Origin: Caryophanales bacterium
Lineage (GTDB): Bacteria; Bacillota_I; Bacilli_A; RF39; UBA660
Length of the DNA stretch: 64,000 nucleotides
NCBI GenBank assembly: GCA_016282155.1
Contig: JAEEJY010000030.1
Span: 28,483-92,482 of the forward strand
Reading direction: 5' to 3'
The notes beneath the pieces were generated by a model, which saw only the letters and a list, made by a program, of their open reading frames with translations, was not told the origin of the DNA and made no database searches. Below are positions 27,440-36,900 of the stretch, piece by piece; position 1 is the first letter of the stretch; every line of letters begins with the position of its first letter. The position numbers and the translations under genes are program-made.

Positions 27440-28159
27440 ATGGATAATAACAAATTTGCTAAAAATACAAACAGAATTAATCGCGACAAACTAATAGTAA
27501 AAATAGCAAAGTTAACATTACTTATTCTAATTTTGCTACTCGTAATCGTTTATATCGTTTTTCGTGTCATTTATAATAGTGGAAATTTCAGTATAACATT
27601 GGATCGTAATATGTACCTTGAAAGAGGACTTGTCATCTATGATGATCCTGAGTACAAACAATTTAGAGGAGAACTATTTGCAAAATCGCCTGATACATTC
27701 AACAATATATCATCTAAATGGCTTCCGGATGATGTTGATAATTATGAGGGATCACATAATGGTGATAATTATCTTGCATACACTTTCTATATTGAAAATA
27801 CAGGTACAAATGTTACTGATTATTGGACAGAACTAATAATCGACGATGTTATCAAGAACGTAGATGAGGCTGTAAGAGTTAGAATCTATAAGAATGGCGT
27901 TCCAATTACATATGCTAAGATCGGAGCTGGTGGATATCCTGAAAGGGATACAACTCCTTTTGAAAGTAATAATGTAGTTGTTAGCGAGCATGTAATAGAT
28001 TTTAGTCCTGGTGATATTGATAAATACACCATTCTCATATGGCTCGAAGGCACTGACCCAGAGTGCACCGACAATATACTGGGTGGAGAAATAAAACTCC
28101 ATATGGAATTTATTTCAGAAATTATTGACGAAAAGAAGGAGAAGGAAAATGAAAAGTAG
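27440..28159 (+). CDS. membrane-anchored TasA/camelysin-like exoprotein, first gene of surface cluster
   Basis: The 239-residue protein has a basic N-terminus, one long membrane helix (about residues 22-45) and an extracellular beta-rich domain (YTFYIENTGTNVTDYW). The C-terminal motif TILIWLEGTDPEC is shared with the next three proteins. An exoprotein of the SipW-associated kind is inferred; no clear SipW-type cleavage motif is present, so it may stay anchored. The ribosome-binding site is weak (GAAGGGG about 13 bases upstream). It overlaps the next gene by 11 bases. Confidence 0.7.
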   Translation: MDNNKFAKNTNRINRDKLIVKIAKLTLLILILLLVIVYIVFRVIYNSGNFSITLDRNMYLERGLVIYDDPEYKQFRGELFAKSPDTFNNISSKWLPDDVDNYEGSHNGDNYLAYTFYIENTGTNVTDYWTELIIDDVIKNVDEAVRVRIYKNGVPITYAKIGAGGYPERDTTPFESNNVVVSEHVIDFSPGDIDKYTILIWLEGTDPECTDNILGGEIKLHMEFISEIIDEKKEKENEK

Positions 28160-29426
28160 AAATAACAGACATGTTCAACGTGTTAAAAAAATGGTTGTTA
28201 CTTGTGCTATGATTGCCTTAATCTTAGGTGTATCAACTTATGCATGGTTCATTGGTATGAAAACTGTTAACGTATCTACATTCGATGTATCAATCGCTGC
28301 TATCGATAGTTTATCATTATCTTTAGATGGTTCTAAATGGTCTGATACTGTTACAATTAATGGTACAAACTATAATGATACTAGTGTAGTTTATACAGGA
28401 AATACTAATAGCTGGGGAGGAACTGGACTTGTTCCAATGTCTTCAGTAGGTAAAATTGATTCTGGATCATCAAGATTAATTTTATTCGAAAAAGGTAGTT
28501 TAACTGTTACTCCAGGTGGATACAGATTAATGGCTAGCCAAGTAAATAATACTGCATCAGGTGTTACAGAACAAAACGGTTATGTTGCATTTGATTTATT
28601 TGTTAAAAACTTATCTGGTAATGCTTACTATGATAATTTAGATGTTAGAAATGAGGAAGCTGTATACTTAACTATTGATTCAGAAGTTAAAGTAGCCGAA
28701 GGTGGACAAGCTGGAACAGGTATTGAAAACTCAGTACGTGTTGCATTTGCTCAAATCGGACGTGTTTCTGCAAAAGCAGCAACATCTACTCAAGCTGTAA
28801 TCACAGGTATTGCATGTGAAAATGGAGAAGGAAGTACTGTAACTTCAATTTGTTCTAGAGATGCTCAAATCTGGGAACCAAATGATAGATTACATGTTCA
28901 AAATGCAATTAATTGGTATACTACTTCATGTAGAAGAAGAACAGGTGCTACAACTACATCAGAAGCTTCTTATACAGGAAACTATGGTGGATGTGGTACT
29001 GTAGGTAATGGTGGAACTTATCCAACATATGCTGTAAGTGGTGAAATCACTTTAGGTGATAGCGTAGATGTATATGATGGTCCTGCTTACAATGGATATT
29101 CAGGAACAATCGCATCAACTGCTACAACTGGTAAATTAATGGCTTATCCAACATTTACTGATTCTATGAAATTACAAGAAGGAACTGCTCGTCCAACATT
29201 CATGACATTAGCTCCAAATAGTATTACTAAAGTAAGAGTATATGTATATATTGAAGGACAAGATATTGATAATTATGATTTTGCATCATTAGGAAAGAAA
29301 ATTTCTGTTGCATTTGGATTCACTAAAGAAAGATTCTTCGGTGAAGATACAAATTACGATGATACAAATACTGCTACATTACCAGCAGATGTAGTTAGAG
29401 CAAATCATATAACTGCTGTACAATAA
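28149..29426 (+). CDS. SipW-cognate-type surface protein, paralogue 1
   Basis: The 425-residue exoprotein starts at 28149 after AAGGAGAAGGAAA. It has a basic leader, a hydrophobic segment and a VSTYAWFIGMK junction that resembles the SipW-cognate signal (TYAWF). The mature part shares blocks with the next protein: FDV, GTGIENSVRVAF, IWEPND-x2-HVQNAINWY, TFMTLAPNSITK and YIEGQDIDNYDF. Five or six Cys in the middle could form disulphides. Codons look optimised (many TTC, ATC, AAC), which suggests high expression. Likely a major surface or filament subunit. Confidence 0.78.
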   Translation: MKSRNNRHVQRVKKMVVTCAMIALILGVSTYAWFIGMKTVNVSTFDVSIAAIDSLSLSLDGSKWSDTVTINGTNYNDTSVVYTGNTNSWGGTGLVPMSSVGKIDSGSSRLILFEKGSLTVTPGGYRLMASQVNNTASGVTEQNGYVAFDLFVKNLSGNAYYDNLDVRNEEAVYLTIDSEVKVAEGGQAGTGIENSVRVAFAQIGRVSAKAATSTQAVITGIACENGEGSTVTSICSRDAQIWEPNDRLHVQNAINWYTTSCRRRTGATTTSEASYTGNYGGCGTVGNGGTYPTYAVSGEITLGDSVDVYDGPAYNGYSGTIASTATTGKLMAYPTFTDSMKLQEGTARPTFMTLAPNSITKVRVYVYIEGQDIDNYDFASLGKKISVAFGFTKERFFGEDTNYDDTNTATLPADVVRANHITAVQ

Positions 29427-29446
29427 TTTAAAAATTGATATTAAAA

Positions 29447-29470
29447 GGAAACCTAGTCAACTAGGTTTCC
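29447..29470 (+). other. perfect intergenic hairpin between paralogues 1 and 2
   Basis: A 10-bp perfect stem GGAAACCTAG/CTAGGTTTCC with loop TCAA lacks a T run, so it is a poor terminator. It may stabilise or segment the mRNA. Confidence 0.7.
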
Positions 29471-29498
29471 CTATAATATTGTTAGAAAGGGACAAAAT

Positions 29499-30881
29499 AT
29501 GAAACAATCAAAACGCTCTAAAAAAATTAGAAGATTAGTTGCTATTTGCTTCTTATGTACTTTAATGCTTGCTGTTTCAGCATATGCATGGTTCATAGGT
29601 ATGAAGACTGTTAATGTTTCACCATTCGATATCGATATCGCTTCAACTGAAGGTTTATTCTTATCAATGGATGGAGAAAATTGGTCTTACACATTAGATG
29701 CAAGAAATGCAACTCCATATACTGCTAATACTAATACTTGGGCTCCAGAAGGATTAATCCCAATGTCTTCAATTGGTGATGTTGATTCAGCTGTATCAAG
29801 AATGGTTTTATTCGAAAAAGGTAGTTTAACTGCTACTAAAGGTGGATATAGATTACTTGCTAGTCGTGTTCACAATTATGATACTGCAGCCGGAGAAGGA
29901 AAATTAGGAACTGCTGAAGCTAAAGGTTATGTAGCATTCGATTTATTTATTAAAAATATTTCAGGTAACGCTTATTATGACGGACTTGATTTATTAAATG
30001 AGGAAGCAATTTATTTAACAACAAATTCAAAAGTTACAGTATCATCAAGTGGTGAAGCTGGAACTGGTATTGAAAACTCAGTACGTGTTGCATTCATTCA
30101 ACTTGGACGTGTTCAATCAAATGATAGTACTCTTCCAAACGAATCAACAGCAACTACTGAAAGAATTACAAGTATTACTTGTGCTGATGATTCTACAGCT
30201 AACCAAGCTAAGATCACAGGTATTTGTCGTAATGCCCAAATTTGGGAACCAAACGATACTAAACACGTTCAAAATGCTATCAACTGGTATGATACTTCAT
30301 GTAAGAAGAGAGTTGATGCTGACGTAACTTTAGCATCTTCATACGATACAGCTACAGCTTGTAAAACAGTTGCCGATGGAACTACTGTTCCAACTTATGC
30401 AATTGCTAATGAATTAGCTGTAGGAGCAAATGTAGACGTATATGATGGTACAAGATTCAACTATTATACTGATACTACTATTAGTTATGATGATTCTAGA
30501 AATACAGAAGGAGCTGCAGCTGCTAAAACTGCTAAAAAACAAGGAATGGCAGTAAGTTCAGCTAAATTAGTTGATTTCCCATACTTTACTGATACTATGA
30601 AATTAAAAGAAGGAACTGAACGTCCAACATTCATGACTTTAGCTCCAAATAGTATTACTAAGTTAAGAGTTTACATTTATATTGAAGGACAAGACATCGA
30701 TAATTACGATTTTGCTCAATTAGGAAAATCTATTTCAATTAACTTTGGATTCACTAAAGAAAGATATATTGAAAGTGATGTTAACTATGATAATGTTACA
30801 CCATTACCAGCAACAAATCCTTCAGATAATGCAACAATTCCAAATCAACACAAAAATACAACTCCTCAATCTGGAGAATAG
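29499..30881 (+). CDS. SipW-cognate-type surface protein, paralogue 2
   Basis: This 460-residue paralogue of the preceding protein has leader SAYAWFIGMKTVNVS, then FEKGSLTATKGGYRLLAS, GTGIENSVRVAFIQLGRV, IWEPNDTKHVQNAINWYDTS and TFMTLAPNSITKLRVYIYIE. The C-terminal tail is hydrophilic and Asn/Pro/Thr-rich. Conservation is strongest in the leader and C-terminal half, and inserts differ between the copies. Codon use is again biased. The start follows GAAAGGGACAAAAT. It is probably the second major subunit. Confidence 0.78.
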   Translation: MKQSKRSKKIRRLVAICFLCTLMLAVSAYAWFIGMKTVNVSPFDIDIASTEGLFLSMDGENWSYTLDARNATPYTANTNTWAPEGLIPMSSIGDVDSAVSRMVLFEKGSLTATKGGYRLLASRVHNYDTAAGEGKLGTAEAKGYVAFDLFIKNISGNAYYDGLDLLNEEAIYLTTNSKVTVSSSGEAGTGIENSVRVAFIQLGRVQSNDSTLPNESTATTERITSITCADDSTANQAKITGICRNAQIWEPNDTKHVQNAINWYDTSCKKRVDADVTLASSYDTATACKTVADGTTVPTYAIANELAVGANVDVYDGTRFNYYTDTTISYDDSRNTEGAAAAKTAKKQGMAVSSAKLVDFPYFTDTMKLKEGTERPTFMTLAPNSITKLRVYIYIEGQDIDNYDFAQLGKSISINFGFTKERYIESDVNYDNVTPLPATNPSDNATIPNQHKNTTPQSGE

Positions 30882-30906
30882 TAAAATAACAATATAGATT
30901 TTAAAT

Positions 30907-30929
30907 AAAGAGTAATCCAATTACTCTTT
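30907..30929 (+). other. perfect intergenic hairpin between paralogues 2 and 3
   Basis: Stem AAAGAGTAAT/ATTACTCTTT with loop CCA, followed by a weak T-rich stretch. It may be a leaky terminator giving lower expression downstream. Confidence 0.7.
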
Positions 30930-30960
30930 ATTTATATCTATTAAATTAAGGTGGTGTTTT

Positions 30961-32112
30961 ATGTTAAAACATAATGGGGACCAAGCACCTACACCAGCTA
31001 AAAAAGCAGTTAAAAATACTGCTAAAAAGGCAAAAAGTAGGAGAATAAAAGTAGTTTACGAGAACGATGAAGTAATAGAATCTAAGAGAAGATTTTTTAC
31101 ATATTTAATCATTCTTGCTTTTGGCGTACTCCTAATTTTTGGAACTTATGCTTGGCTATCAACAACTTTAAATGTAAAAATTAACATGTTTAAAATGTCC
31201 GTATCTAAAAACGGAGGTTTATCTATTTCCTTAGATGGTGTTAATTTTGGTAAGACTGTTGATATATCATATGACACAATTATTGTTGATCTAGGTAGAT
31301 TATATCCAAATCATCGTAGTCAGTGGTCTGCAGGATTAACTCCTGTATCATCACCGGGTAATACTAACCCAAATCTTCCATATTTTGATTTTTATGGTAG
31401 TGCTGGTGTTAAATACCGTAGTAGAAAAAAGGATATAGGATATGTATCAACAACTTTTATGCGTGATGAAAAAGTTTCCCCAGCGAACGTTTTTCTAGCG
31501 TTTGATGTGTTCTTTAAGAATGACTCAGGGAGTCCAATTGCGGATAATTTATACTTGGAAGATTCTTCACTTTTTGAACTTGATTATGATGAGAATGTTG
31601 CAACTATGACTGAAGATAAACAAGAAATGATTGGTCTTACAAATTCTGCTCGTGTCGGGTTCTTGAAAATAGGATCAGTTCCGAAAAAAGCTGATGTTAA
31701 TACTATTCAAAATGTGGGTTGTAATGGTGGATGTACCGGTGTAATCTGGGAACCAAATTATGATCAACATGGACCTTTATCGATTGAAAGAGCAAGAAAA
31801 TATGGTATAAATTTACATAATGGTTATGCTTTCCCAACATATGCTTGGGTAAGAGAAGGTGGACCTTTAGAAACACAAAATATTGTTTCGGGTACTGCCG
31901 GAATGGATATGAGTTATTTTAAATTACAAGATACTGTTAAAAACTTGCCAGCTTCTTTATTTACTATTCCTGATGGAATTACCAAAGTAAGAATATATAT
32001 TTGGTTAGAAGGGCAAGATATTGATAGTTTAGAGACTGACTCTGAAGGTGCCGATGTTTCTATTTCACTAGACTTTAGTAAAGATACATTTGGTTATACA
32101 GCGTTAGATTAA
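30961..32112 (+). CDS. SipW-cognate-type surface protein, divergent paralogue 3 with cytoplasmic N-extension
   Basis: The 383-residue protein carries an unusual basic N-terminal extension of about 45 residues (KKAVKNTAKKAKSRR) before the membrane segment (about 46-62) and FGTYAWLSTTLN junction. The exodomain keeps NSARVGFLKIG, VIWEPNYDQHG and ITKVRIYIWLEGQDID, matching the two previous proteins at lower similarity. The long leader would leave a positively charged cytoplasmic piece, possibly a docking tag. The start follows AAGGTGGTGTTTT. Confidence 0.72.
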   Translation: MLKHNGDQAPTPAKKAVKNTAKKAKSRRIKVVYENDEVIESKRRFFTYLIILAFGVLLIFGTYAWLSTTLNVKINMFKMSVSKNGGLSISLDGVNFGKTVDISYDTIIVDLGRLYPNHRSQWSAGLTPVSSPGNTNPNLPYFDFYGSAGVKYRSRKKDIGYVSTTFMRDEKVSPANVFLAFDVFFKNDSGSPIADNLYLEDSSLFELDYDENVATMTEDKQEMIGLTNSARVGFLKIGSVPKKADVNTIQNVGCNGGCTGVIWEPNYDQHGPLSIERARKYGINLHNGYAFPTYAWVREGGPLETQNIVSGTAGMDMSYFKLQDTVKNLPASLFTIPDGITKVRIYIWLEGQDIDSLETDSEGADVSISLDFSKDTFGYTALD

Positions 32113-32133
32113 TAAAAAGGGAAAGGTGATAGT

Positions 32134-32283
32134 ATGGAAAAAAATGATAAAAAAGTTGATTTTGATTTATCCGCTTTATCTTTACAAGAATTAATTCAAG
32201 TTTATGAAGAAATGAATGAATTCATGGACTTCTTAAATTCTAATAAGATTGAAGAAGAAAAAGTGGAGGATGAAGATGAATAA
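32134..32283 (+). CDS. small acidic protein in surface cluster
   Basis: A 49-residue frame with AAAGGTGATAGT upstream encodes an acidic helical peptide (LSALSLQELIQVYEEMNEF) ending in a Glu/Asp-rich tail. It overlaps the next gene by 8 bases, so they are translationally coupled. It may be a small partner or chaperone of the 547-residue protein that follows; this is inference. Confidence 0.6.
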   Translation: MEKNDKKVDFDLSALSLQELIQVYEEMNEFMDFLNSNKIEEEKVEDEDE

Positions 32284-33919
32284 TTTTTTAGAGTTTATTG
32301 AAAAAGATATTAGTGCAAAAAAGACTTTAATTTCCACTATGCCAAAAAAGACAAAAACAAATCAAAAAAAATTAAATAGTACAATCGCAGATATAGAAAA
32401 GAAATATGATGATTACAAGACTAGTGTACGTAATTATATGCTTGCTAAATCAAGATCTTTTAGTGTAAAAAATCCTGATGATTCTGACAAGATAGCTGAA
32501 TTAAAAGAACGTATTTTATCTTTAGGAGAAGTAAAATTCTTACTTAACCCATCTAATACATATTTAGAAAAAATGGGATTTGATAATTTACTATATCAAA
32601 TAAGTAATTACTATGTATTTAACTTTAGTTGCTTAAATGATATTATTAATGCTTTCTTAGATAAATTCGAACAAGCAGATATTAAGATAACAAGTGCGGA
32701 TTTTGATTATACTTGTTATGTACATGAATATATGAGTGCTTTCTTAGATGTACGTAATAAAAAAGTTGATGGGTACGATAAAGTATCTGAAATATTTGAA
32801 CAAGTATATTGGGTTAATCCTGATATAGTTGCGCATATTGAACTTAATTTTAGACGTATAATTAAGAAGAATGCGCGTAAATTTGAAGCCTATTTATCGC
32901 GTATTCAAAAAGAAGTAATGCATGAAAATAAGGTTGATAATTACGCTAGTTGTTTAGATAAGTTAGAGGCATGTTATATTGAACTTAATATGGCTCAAAA
33001 AGAAGATATTGGTGATATTATTGAACTTGCTAAACAAGGTAAAATTGATATTTCTCATTATCTAGAAGATAGTAAAGTAAGAGCGGCGGCTTACGATTTA
33101 CTAATTCCTGAATCAGTAGATCGTACAGATAAAAAGGTTATGTCGAAGATATACCGTGCTTTAGCTAAATTTACTTTAACTATTGATGAATATAAAGAAT
33201 ATTTAGAATTTGCTCCTTTATTTGAAAATTTCAAAAACGAATATGCTAAATTAGTTAAAACTGAGCAAAACACAAAAAAAGGAGAAAATAAAGATATAAA
33301 GACTATTGAAGCAAATATAGTCGCCAAAGAAAATGAATTAAACCGTATTAATAAAAAAATCTTTAGTGGTAAACCAGGACTATTTGAATTTAAATCTGAT
33401 AAAGGATTAAAACAATTAAAACAAGAGTCTGTACATATTGCTAAAGAATTATATACATTATATGAAAAATATGATGCTGAGTACTTTAAAGATAAAGTTT
33501 CATCTATTTTAAATAATATGTTAACTGTATCTGATGTACTTAACTTATATTCAAGTTATGATTACTTCAAAAAGATTGCTATTAAGAAAGTATATAACTT
33601 AGATAAATATGAAGATATTTTAGAATATAGTAATAACTTTGATAGTTTTGCTTTAGATCCAACAAACATTATTATTGATGGTATTCCTGTATTTGAAGAA
33701 GTAGATATACCTAAGATAATAGCAAATAAATATCGTCTTAATAATATTAAAATTTCGGAAGATGAACTTGATGAAGGTAATCTTGAAAGTCTAAAGGGAC
33801 AAATCGAATTGTTAATTCGTATCGATACTATTGAAAATAGTCCTTTAGACATTGAAAAAATATGGTTTATGACACAAGTAGAAAAACTTGTTGCAAAAGA
33901 AAAAGTAGATGATAAATAA
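32276..33919 (+). CDS. large cytoplasmic helical protein of surface cluster
   Basis: The start at 32276 is chosen because GGAGG lies 6 bases upstream. The 547-residue protein is soluble, charged and helical throughout, with coiled-coil-prone regions near residues 20-55 and 320-365. It has no signal peptide, membrane segment or catalytic motif I recognise. It ends the first transcription unit of the cluster. Its position suggests a cytoplasmic assembly factor for the surface proteins. Confidence 0.7.
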   Translation: MNNFLEFIEKDISAKKTLISTMPKKTKTNQKKLNSTIADIEKKYDDYKTSVRNYMLAKSRSFSVKNPDDSDKIAELKERILSLGEVKFLLNPSNTYLEKMGFDNLLYQISNYYVFNFSCLNDIINAFLDKFEQADIKITSADFDYTCYVHEYMSAFLDVRNKKVDGYDKVSEIFEQVYWVNPDIVAHIELNFRRIIKKNARKFEAYLSRIQKEVMHENKVDNYASCLDKLEACYIELNMAQKEDIGDIIELAKQGKIDISHYLEDSKVRAAAYDLLIPESVDRTDKKVMSKIYRALAKFTLTIDEYKEYLEFAPLFENFKNEYAKLVKTEQNTKKGENKDIKTIEANIVAKENELNRINKKIFSGKPGLFEFKSDKGLKQLKQESVHIAKELYTLYEKYDAEYFKDKVSSILNNMLTVSDVLNLYSSYDYFKKIAIKKVYNLDKYEDILEYSNNFDSFALDPTNIIIDGIPVFEEVDIPKIIANKYRLNNIKISEDELDEGNLESLKGQIELLIRIDTIENSPLDIEKIWFMTQVEKLVAKEKVDDK

Positions 33920-33930
33920 TCTACTTTTTT
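33899..33930 (+). terminator. terminator of the first cluster unit
   Basis: A 10-bp stem AAAAGTAGAT/ATCTACTTTT with the stop codon in the loop, then T-rich. Confidence 0.85.
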
Positions 33931-33951
33931 AGTGCAATAATATATAGTTTA

Positions 33952-33960
33952 TGATATAAT
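33952..33960 (+). promoter_or_regulatory. extended -10 promoter of the second cluster unit
   Basis: TGATATAAT at 33952-33960; no clear -35. Confidence 0.55.
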
Positions 33961-33999
33961 TATAGTATAAATAATAGACTAATGATAGAAGGTGATAGC

Positions 34000-36900
34000 A
34001 TGAATAAAATAAAGACTTTTTTTAGTGGTTTAACTAAGAAGCAAATTATCTTATTTATCGCTATTTTTATTTGCCTTTTATCTTTTACTGTTATACCTGC
34101 TTTTGCTAGTCATAAAAATAAAATAAATTTAAATGAGTTAAGTCTTTGGGATGGTTCTATTGCTAGTAGTTACCGTAGAGGAGATGGAACAGAAGAAAAT
34201 CCATATATCATAGCTAGTGGTGAAGAGTTAGCTTATTTAGCTACGAATAACGAAGATACAACTAATAAATATTATAAATTAAGTAATAATATAGTTATTA
34301 ATAACGGAATATTTGAATATGAAGATAATAATATTTTATATACCTTAGATGGAGATGCTTATTATGTTAAACCTTACACAAATCAATGTTACAGTGATGC
34401 AGAATTAACTAGTTTTGTAGGAAGAATAAATATATTCCCAAATATAGATAACTTTAAAGGTAACTTAGATGCTAATAGTTATACAATTTATGGTCTTTAT
34501 ATGACAGATAGTACTAAAGAAGAACTTGCTTTATTTACTAAATTAAGTGGTAGCATTAAAGATTTATATTTAGAAAATAGTTTTACTTATGGTGGTGATA
34601 TAACTGCTACTTTAGCATCAACTACAAGTAATGCAACTATTACAAATGTTTTAGTAAATGGTATTACTACTTCAAATAGTACAGTTAAAGAAAAAACAAT
34701 AACTAAGACAGTTGGTGATATTCAAGAAGCATCAACAAGTACTGAATTAACTGTTACAAGAAACTTAGATTATAAACAAGATACAGCTAACTTAAAAAAT
34801 AGTAAAGTAACAGGAACAGTTACTTTATCGGCAGGGGATTTAACAACAACCAATCTAACTATTAATGGTATAAGAGTTACAAGTAATAATTTTGAATTAG
34901 ATCTTGGTACTAATTATATAAATAAATTAGTAGTTAAGATGACTAGTCCAAATCCTACTGTAGTTACAGTATCAAATATTATTTATGAAGAAACTTATTA
35001 TGAATCAGTTACTTCAAATATTGTTGGTATTGCTAAGAGTTCTACTTTAACAGGACTAATTAATAACGGAAAAGTATTTGGTAATACTATCGGGGCTGGT
35101 ATTGTTGGAGTATCTGTAGATACAACACTTACTGATGCATATAATACTGGTGCTATTACAGGAAGTGTAAGTGCGGGTATTATTGGTGAAACATTAAATA
35201 CACCAACAACTATTACGAATGTTTATAATACAGGTACTACTACTTACGGTTTAGTTGGAATAATAAATGCAAGTAGTACAACTACTCTTACAAGTGTATT
35301 TGATCCGACTACAAGTATTAAAATAGGAGCAAGAGTAAGTACCGTTAATATTGTAAATGGTTATAAACTTAGTGGTAATGATGTAGGATTTACTACTACA
35401 ACTGAAGCTAATTTAAAAAATGTAACATTCATGAATAATCTTGGATTTATTACCTATGATGAAGAGGATATAGAAAATAAAAAATGGATTTATTTAGCAG
35501 ATATTTATCCTGTTTTATATTTCGATGATATAACAGAACCTATTGCTAAAATAAATATTAATTCACATAATTGGGATCATGAAACTTATGCTTTATCAAG
35601 AATTAATCTAAAGAATAATACAACATTTAATATTACAACTCTATCAGAGTTAAGACCTATTAAAGAAGCATATTATTACATTAGCACAAGTAGTACTCCT
35701 CTTACAAAAGAACAAATAAGAAACATTAATGACTGGGAAGAATATAATTCAGTAGTTTCTTTATCACAAGAAGGATATTATGTAATATATGCTAAAGTTA
35801 CTGATTATAATGATGAAGTATATTATTTAAATAGTGATATCTTAGTTCTTGATAAAACAGGAGCAGTTATTACAATAGCTATTGGTAATGAAAATGTTGA
35901 TCATGAGACTAGTTCATATCCAATCTTCTATAATGCTAATAAAAATATAGTTTTATCTGCAACAGATAATCTAACTGGTGTTAAAGAATTATCTTATTAT
36001 TTAAGTAACACAACTTTAACAAATGCTGATTTAGAAGAAACTGAATGGGTAACTTATACAAATGCTATTAGTTTTGATAGTAGTTCTAAGAAAATGTTAT
36101 ATGTAAAAGCAGTTGATAATAATGACAATATTACATATGAAAATACACCTTATATTTTGGTAAATGGTTATACTAAATCTAATTTAATATTAGGTAGATC
36201 AACAAGTAATAATCTTAATAATATAAGTATTACAAATGATTCAAGTATTTCATTTACTTCTACATTTACTTCGAGTGAAACATTAAGTAACAATAAAAAA
36301 CATGCTTTAGTAGCAAGTACAACATTACCAGTAAATACAGTTATTACTTTAATTGATAATAGTAATAAGAAGGTATATAAATATACAGTTAGAGGTAATG
36401 AAGATACTAAATATGAAGAAGTAGGTAAGTATTTATACTTCTTAGAAAGTTTTAAAACATTAAAACAAACTGCTGAATATTATAATGAAACATCTTCACT
36501 AACAAGCGATTATAAGATAACAATAGATTTTAAGGATGCCACTATTGTTAATAATATAAGTAATCTTAGTGTTGATATGGGTATCTATGATAATAGTATG
36601 ATAGTTGTTGATACATTACAAAGTACAAAGAATGTATTTGATATTGTTAAGAATGCTAAAGCTAATTTATTTATTAGTTCAAGCTTCACAGGTAGTATTG
36701 TTTACAATAGTAATTCAAGTACTAATATACCTATCTTAACAGGTGTTAGTTTAACTAATAATGTATTTGATACAACTATTGAAAATAAAAATATTGGTTT
36801 AATAATGCGTTTAACTGATACTAGTGGAAACCTAGTTGATAAGAAATACTTAAAGAATTTAAGTTTAGCAATTAATGGTGATGAATGTTCAGTTAATAGT

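Noticed and set aside
30049..30327. Alternative + frame inside paralogue 2
   Set aside because: It is overlapped by a conserved exoprotein in another frame and lacks a ribosome-binding site.
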